Source: Megamerina dolium
Lineage: Eukaryota > Arthropoda > Insecta > Diptera > Megamerinidae
NCBI GenBank assembly: GCA_963854835.1
Contig: OY978528.1
Span: 56,254,761 to 56,318,760 of the forward strand
DNA length: 64,000 nt
Direction of reading: 5' to 3'
The notes beneath the pieces were generated by a model that ran no database searches, had not been told where the DNA came from, and saw only the letters and a program-made list of their open reading frames with translations. A program made the translations under genes and the position numbers. Positions 58,782-64,000 of this stretch are shown here, in pieces (positions within the stretch are counted from its first letter, which is position 1; every line of letters starts with the position of its first letter).

Positions 58782-60589
58782 AATGTCTCTACCAATAGCG
58801 TAAGCCCAAGTAGCATGTGCTGTTTTTGGCAAGTCTCAAGCATCTTTGTCTTTGATATGCAATGGAGACGTATGCTATAATTCTTGCGAAAAGCTAAATA
58901 TTTTTAATTCTAAAGTGTTAAACAGAAGCACGAATTTTGCCCGATGTAAATCTGTGTTTTTGTTTATTTATGTCATTGAAAGTCGAACAGCTGACAAACT
59001 CAGTGATGTATTTTATTTAATAATATGAAAGTTTTAGTAGTAGGGCAATTGTAATATTTGTGCTCACATCACTCACAGGAAATGACAAAACATGTTAAGG
59101 TTGTGGTAAAATATCAATGAAAGAGGAATTTCAAAATCTACTCAGGCAGTGCCAAAATTATTAACCCTCTGGTTGAGTAAAAATATTGAGTTTTCTTTTT
59201 TTAGTTTTTTAAAGAAAAACCATGGGCTTTAACGAATGTTTTATTTATTTTAATTACTCTAACAATTAAAAAATATTTACTAGTTGATGTAATTAAAATA
59301 AAATTAGTAATAATCGAAAAGAAAAAATAGACCAATGCATTTGAGATGTTTGACCCTTATATACAATCAAGGAGTTAGTTTGACAAAATATTTTCGAATA
59401 TTTCACTTTGATAGTTTTCACAAAGCTGTCTTTTGATTTCCTTCTATACATTTATTTCAAAATGATAGCATCAAAATTTCTCTCTCATATTGCCTTTATT
59501 AATTATACTGGTGCGATCCATGAAACCGTACAAAAGCAGCGTAAACCGCGTAAACCTTATGAAATTATACACTCGTAAATCAACTGTCGTATATTTGTAG
59601 GAAAATGATTAGAAAGAAAATTATACGGTTTGAAATGCAACTCTACTTAGTTTTGACGAGATGCAGATCCAATACTGCCATGGTTATATTACCAATCAAT
59701 TGAACGCCAATCATGGCGTGCATTTTCCGTCTCACCAATTTAGATTGCTGTGTGGTTACACATGATTACTGAGAAAGAGGTGTAATATTTTATCAAAATA
59801 ATTGTGCTGCATTAAATTTCAATTGATTTCAAAATGGATACCGCGTTGAATGATTTGATAAAAACAGCAACGATAATTTCTTTTATCCCACAATCGTTCA
59901 TTACTTTGCAGCAGAGTAATAAGTTCTTCAGTAAGAGTTCTGCTTCACGAAAACACAATTTCTACATAAAATAATAAATTTAAAGTTATAGAATTCAATT
60001 GCTTAACGAAAAAATCCTCACAATCGGTACATACTCAGAATATAAAACAAATGCGAATAGCTTTCTTTAAAGAGAATTTATATAATTAACGTTTAAAATT
60101 TAATAATCCTTCGCAGTTGTCTACATAATAAACATGTATGTACGCAACACCTGTATAGCAATATTGCATTATTTAGAAATATTTTTTCTCACGTTTTCTT
60201 TTTCATTATATAAAATTGTATATGGCAATACTGGTGAAATTGGTCTGATTGGTGTCGAGAACAGCAATCAGAACTGATTGATATGAATATGTTCATTTTT
60301 GGAGTTAATTCTTCATTTTGTATTGAAACCAACAACAATTTTTTTGAGGGGCGTTCAATTGATTGATAATATAACCACGGCATACCGTGACATAGCGGTA
60401 AGAAATTTTGAAAAAAGTGTTTTTCCTTTCTCTTGATTGAGGTCTCCTGTCTAATTGGTTCATATAATATATCCAATAGAAGGTAAATCTTCTTGCAATA
60501 TGGCAACGCTTCAAAATTATTCATAAGCTTTGGCGCCTTTTTCCTATCAGCTGGTCTCCAATTGAAAAATAAATTGTAAATAATAGTTC
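58782..60589. other. Divergent intergenic region, JTB / PolE2
   Basis: A 1.8-kb AT-rich spacer. Small ORFs on both strands (for example near 60189-60524) are Lys/Tyr/Phe-rich, lack family resemblance and overlap each other, so none is called. Confidence 0.5.
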
Positions 60590-62244
60590 ATGATGGATGA
60601 GCAAGGGCTTGCAAAATTAAAGAAGAAAATCACAACTTCATTCAAGTTGAGTGGATTTTTAATACGTTCGGAAAATAGTTTGTTTTTGGCTGAACAACTT
60701 TTTCCCTTTGACGACGCTGAACGCGACAAATGGTTGACAGTAATTACGGATAATCTACAAGGACAACGTTTACAATCGGCGAATGTGGAACGTGCTGCAC
60801 TTGAGAAGGCGATTAACGAAATTAATCGAGTTGGACTGGAAGAAGGTGAGACGGTGTTTTCATTAATCGATGCATTTACGGTGCCACGATTTTGTTACAA
60901 TACACAAAATAAAAAATTTGAACGAGATAATGGCGCACGCCGAATTCTTGCCGGTTCAAGTATGAAAGCTAGACATTTGAAAGAAAGATATGCAATGCTG
61001 TTGCAGAAGACTTTACGTCATGAATTATTCGCACCTGTTGTTATAGAGGGTGGTGTGTCAGCTGAGGCACGAGCAAAGAAATTTAAGCTTTTTTATGCTG
61101 AAAATTTGCTGGCAACATCAGCTGTAAAAGAAGCAGTCGTATTGGGTTTGTTGACCCAATTAAAAGAGGGTAAATTCTATATTGAAGATCCTACTGGCTG
61201 TGTGGAATTGGATCTAAGTAGTGCACGCTTTCATTCGGGTTTCTTTTGTGAAGGTTGTTTCGTTCTAGCTGAAGGTTCATATAGCCATGGTGTGCTTAGA
61301 GGTGAAATACAAAAGTCGATCTATATCTTCAAATGTAATGGTTTGTATTATATATATTTTTAGTTGACGGCTTGGGATTTCCACCTGCGGAGCCTGCTAC
61401 AAGTAGTCGTGCTTTTTTCGGCATACAAAATAGTTGGGGAGGCGACAGTACTAAACTGCTGAAACATTCAACACGATTGCAGGAAATAGAACGTACAAAT
61501 ACCGAAGCAACACTAGTATTTCTCTCAGACGTAAGATTGGATATGCCAATTGTGTTGGAACGTTTGCGAATGTTATTTGTCGGCTATGATTCGTGCCCAC
61601 CTGTGGCTATTGTATTGATGGGACCATTTGCAAATTCAAACCGTAATCATTATGTTTTACAGCAGCATTTAACTGCATTGGGTGGACTTACAGTGGGTTG
61701 TGATCAATTAAAGAAGCAGACTGATCTTATTTTAGTACCTTCGTGTGAAGATCCAACAGCGCCAAATATTCTACCACGAGCAGCATTGCCTGAATCTCTT
61801 GTTACAGGTTTACGTAAGGCATGGCCACGTACAATGTTGGCTACAAATCCATGTCGTTTGCAATATTGCACACAACAGATTGTCGTCTGTCGGTTGGACT
61901 TGATGGCAAAATTTTGTCGTAATACCGTTCACTTTCCACCTGATACACAACATATTGAAGAACATTTCGCTCGTACAATTATATGTCAAGGACATTTGGT
62001 ACCCATTCATCCAATTGCTGCGCCAGTGCATTGGGATTATGACGCTGCATTATGGCTGTATCCTTTGCCCGATCTTATTGTTGTCGGGGATTCATGTCAA
62101 AATTTTGCAACCACACAGCACGGTTGTACCGTACTCAACACGGGATCATTTGTTAAGTCAAAATTTGCTTTCAAGGTTTATATACCCGCTTCACGAACTG
62201 TCGAAGATTCTGAAATCCCAGATGATATGGTAACGATGCAATGA
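60590..62244 (+). CDS. PolE2: DNA polymerase epsilon subunit 2 (B subunit)
   Basis: Exons 60590-61301 and 61364-62244 join to 530 aa (human POLE2: 527). An N-terminal helical domain (KKKITTSFKLSGFLIRSEN) is followed by an OB fold (VVLGLLTQLKEGKFYIEDPTG). The inactive calcineurin-like phosphoesterase domain comes next (TLVFLSDVRLDMPIVLERL, VPSCEDPTAPNILPR, TNPCRLQYCTQQIVVCR), ending PGSFVKSKFAFKVY-like (here NTGSFVKSKFAFKVY) and TVEDSEIPD. The subunit scaffolds Pol epsilon and links it to CMG helicase at origins and forks. The donor at 61302 (GGTGAAAT) was chosen because it joins VLRVDGLGFPP, which aligns without a gap to the human VFHVNAFGFPP; donors nearer the acceptor would leave introns of only 23-29 nt. 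Confidence 0.94.
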
Positions 62245-63550
62245 AGAGAATTGCTACACATAATATAATTTAGCTATAATAAGAATTTAATGTTAAGGTA
62301 TTTGATTTTAATTCTCTTTTATTTTTAATATGTGCATATGTACATTATGTTTATTATAACAATTAAAGAGGCAACCTTTGTTGACTATTTATAACCATAA
62401 AAAATATGAGTTCATATGCTTTTGAAATTTTGCTATATAGGTATCTACATATTTATATTACCCCTCACCACTTAAAGACTTATTTTTTTTTTTCTATGAG
62501 TGTGCTGGCATTGATAAGAAAGCCAAGCAATCCTAATACTTTCATAAAAAAAACGAAATAAGGTTTCGTGCCATAATTTGTCGCTTGTTATTATTGTTGT
62601 TGTTGTCACTGGGCACATCAATATTACCATCGCCATCATCAAAATCATCAGTACATAGCAGACAACATGTGTTTTGCAGACAAACAGTATGTGCAAATGT
62701 TGTAAAAAATCTTCTTAACGTACGTGTGCGTTGTACATACAATCTGCTCGGATTCCATGCGTCATGTCATGAAGATGTGGTACCGTCAGCCTCTTTAGCT
62801 TCCCTATTATGGTTGGGTTTGTGTAGTATATGTACATATGTATGCCATATTGAGAAGGGGAACCTATTATTTTTTCATGACTCAAAGCCGATTTAGGAAA
62901 ATATTGTTTCGTTAGTTTCACATGCGTGGTTGTTCGTTTTGGCATGCGTTTGTACATATGTATAATGTATAATATGTAGAATTGTAGGATTTCACATCCT
63001 TATATGTATTTGTGTGTATTTAATGTTCACAATTCGTCTAAAATGTTTGGTTATTTGCTACACATCTTCATGTGTCTCTTCAGCTTTATAATTTGAATAT
63101 TTTAATATTCTAATAATGACACATATGTACATATTTAATCGAATAGAAGTAGAAAATTTCTTACACAAAACTTTAGCAATGAATAACAACAGCTTTACAC
63201 TTTCTGCCTGAATGATTTCACTAACTTGGGCTATGTATTTGTGGGTTGATACAAATCTTCAAACTCCTGTACAGTGTTGGAACGTGGAGCGATGTGATAG
63301 AGGAATGGTACTTGCGAAATGTTATAAATCTACTATGGCACATAAAATATTTTTTTATCACAATTGCTTTAGATTTTAATCGCTTCAGATTTGAAATGAA
63401 CGGAAAATGCAAAACAAATATTATGGGTAAGTCAATATTATATTGTATTATTTTATCCCAGTTGGTAAAGAGTCTCCTGTTAGACTGTTCAAACACCGGT
63501 TCGAATCAATCTACGTACAACCACTTTTTGTACACCCCTGCGACACTCCG
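62245..63550. other. Region downstream of PolE2
   Basis: PolE2 3' UTR and AT-rich DNA. Short ORFs around 62472-62957 occur on both strands over a TTG/ATC repeat stretch and are not convincing. Nothing else was identified. Confidence 0.45.
63453..63530 (+). other. tRNA-like segment (possible SINE head)
   Basis: CAGTTGGTAAAGAG resembles a tRNA D-arm/A box and GGTTCGAATCA matches the B box in 10 of 11 positions at plausible spacing. The acceptor and T stems do not pair, so it is not a functional tRNA gene; a degraded tRNA-derived element is likelier. Confidence 0.3.
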
Positions 63551-63659
63551 CGTATTATCCGCAGTAGCTTGCACTCGTTTGATGGGGATGTGAGTCACTT
63601 GCTCGGCGGCCAGCTAGGGACATACTCGTAACATCATACTGGGAGGTCGCCAATCGATA

Positions 63660-63879
63660 ATCGCAGACTGTGAGCAACAGCTCCCTAGATCGAGCTACTT
63701 CGGAACAACTAAAGTCCGAGTGGAGCAACTATCTGAATTACTACATGTACCGACTGGCCGATTCCATTCCGTACCGATACCCGCGGTACCAGCAAAGTCC
63801 GTACGACACCCGTCACCTTTTTCCTGCCCCAAAAGGCCCACCAGACTGGCCCCATTCGCACTTTGGACGTAGCCCCTGA
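63660..63879 (+). CDS. Possible exon in a GC-rich block, unknown protein
   Basis: After a CAG that could be a splice acceptor, an open frame of about 70 codons reads through SNSSLDRATSEQLKSEWSNY, then YYMYRLADSIPYRYPRYQ and PAPKGPPDWPHSHFGRSP before a TGA. Codon use (CTG, CCG, TAC, CAG, GCC) and GC content differ sharply from the flanking AT-rich DNA. No family is recognised. It could be a terminal exon of a gene lying mainly outside the recognised models, or part of a mobile element. Confidence 0.3.
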
Positions 63880-64000
63880 ACGCTGCCGTTTTTCTGGAGC
63901 TGGTTGATTTAAACAACAACTCAACCAACTAGCATTTATATCTATTCGTGATTTTGAAATTGTTTTTTCTGTTACTACAACAACAATAACAACAACAACA

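Noticed and set aside
58733..58832. A longer JTB start at 58832
   Set aside because: The codon there is TTG; the first ATG (58781) has good context and directly precedes the signal-like segment.
61341..61363. A 23-nt intron in PolE2
   Set aside because: It is below any usual insect intron length, and the alternative donor at 61302 gives a gap-free alignment to the family.
62472..62957. ORFs on both strands downstream of PolE2
   Set aside because: They overlap one another, arise over TTG/ATC triplet runs and show no recognisable domain.

Overview
The window is a piece of nuclear genome from a higher fly (Diptera, Cyclorrhapha). The genes have short introns with GT..AG junctions, the parkin model is 482 codons with Ser94 and Cys449 at the positions known from Drosophila, and nearly all proteins read as fly orthologues. 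AT richness, long transposon-filled introns and the repeat families would suit a non-Drosophila acalyptrate such as a tephritid fruit fly, but that is inference.

Layout. 1-18300 is a compact housekeeping cluster: a C/EBP-gamma-like bZIP gene (-, cut by the window edge), APP-BP1/Nae1 (+), the MICOS subunit QIL1 (+), a Psq/CENP-B-type DNA-binding gene (-), Pa2g4/EBP1 (-), Integrator subunit 10 (+), a Mpv17-family gene (-) and parkin (+). 18300-27880 has no recognisable gene and is rich in low-complexity sequence. 27882-50206 is one four-exon gene for a Gln/Ser-rich, nuclear-looking protein of unknown identity. Its 17-kb first intron and 2.5-kb second intron hold nested transposons, SINEs, a LINE, a mariner derivative and an LTR-element fragment. 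52855-62244 is compact again: a DNAJB13-like gene (-), Patj (+), JTB (-) and DNA polymerase epsilon subunit 2 (+). The last 1.7 kb has no assignable gene but ends in a GC-rich block that may be an exon.

The most interesting signal is in the introns of Pa2g4. On the sense strand, intron 7 carries a tandem array of three ~175-bp units. At least two of these fold as complete H/ACA-box snoRNAs (hairpin - ANANNA - hairpin - ACA + 3 nt), and the third is decayed. Intron 4 carries a fourth relative with the same 5' hairpin pocket but a different 3' hairpin. Introns 2 and 5 carry a second pair of related conserved blocks with C/D-box-like ends. A gene implicated in ribosome biogenesis thus appears to host two families of small nucleolar RNAs.

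The exon models given for the spliced genes were built by hand from reading frames, splice consensus and remembered family alignments. All close without internal stops. UTRs and transcription starts are not resolved.
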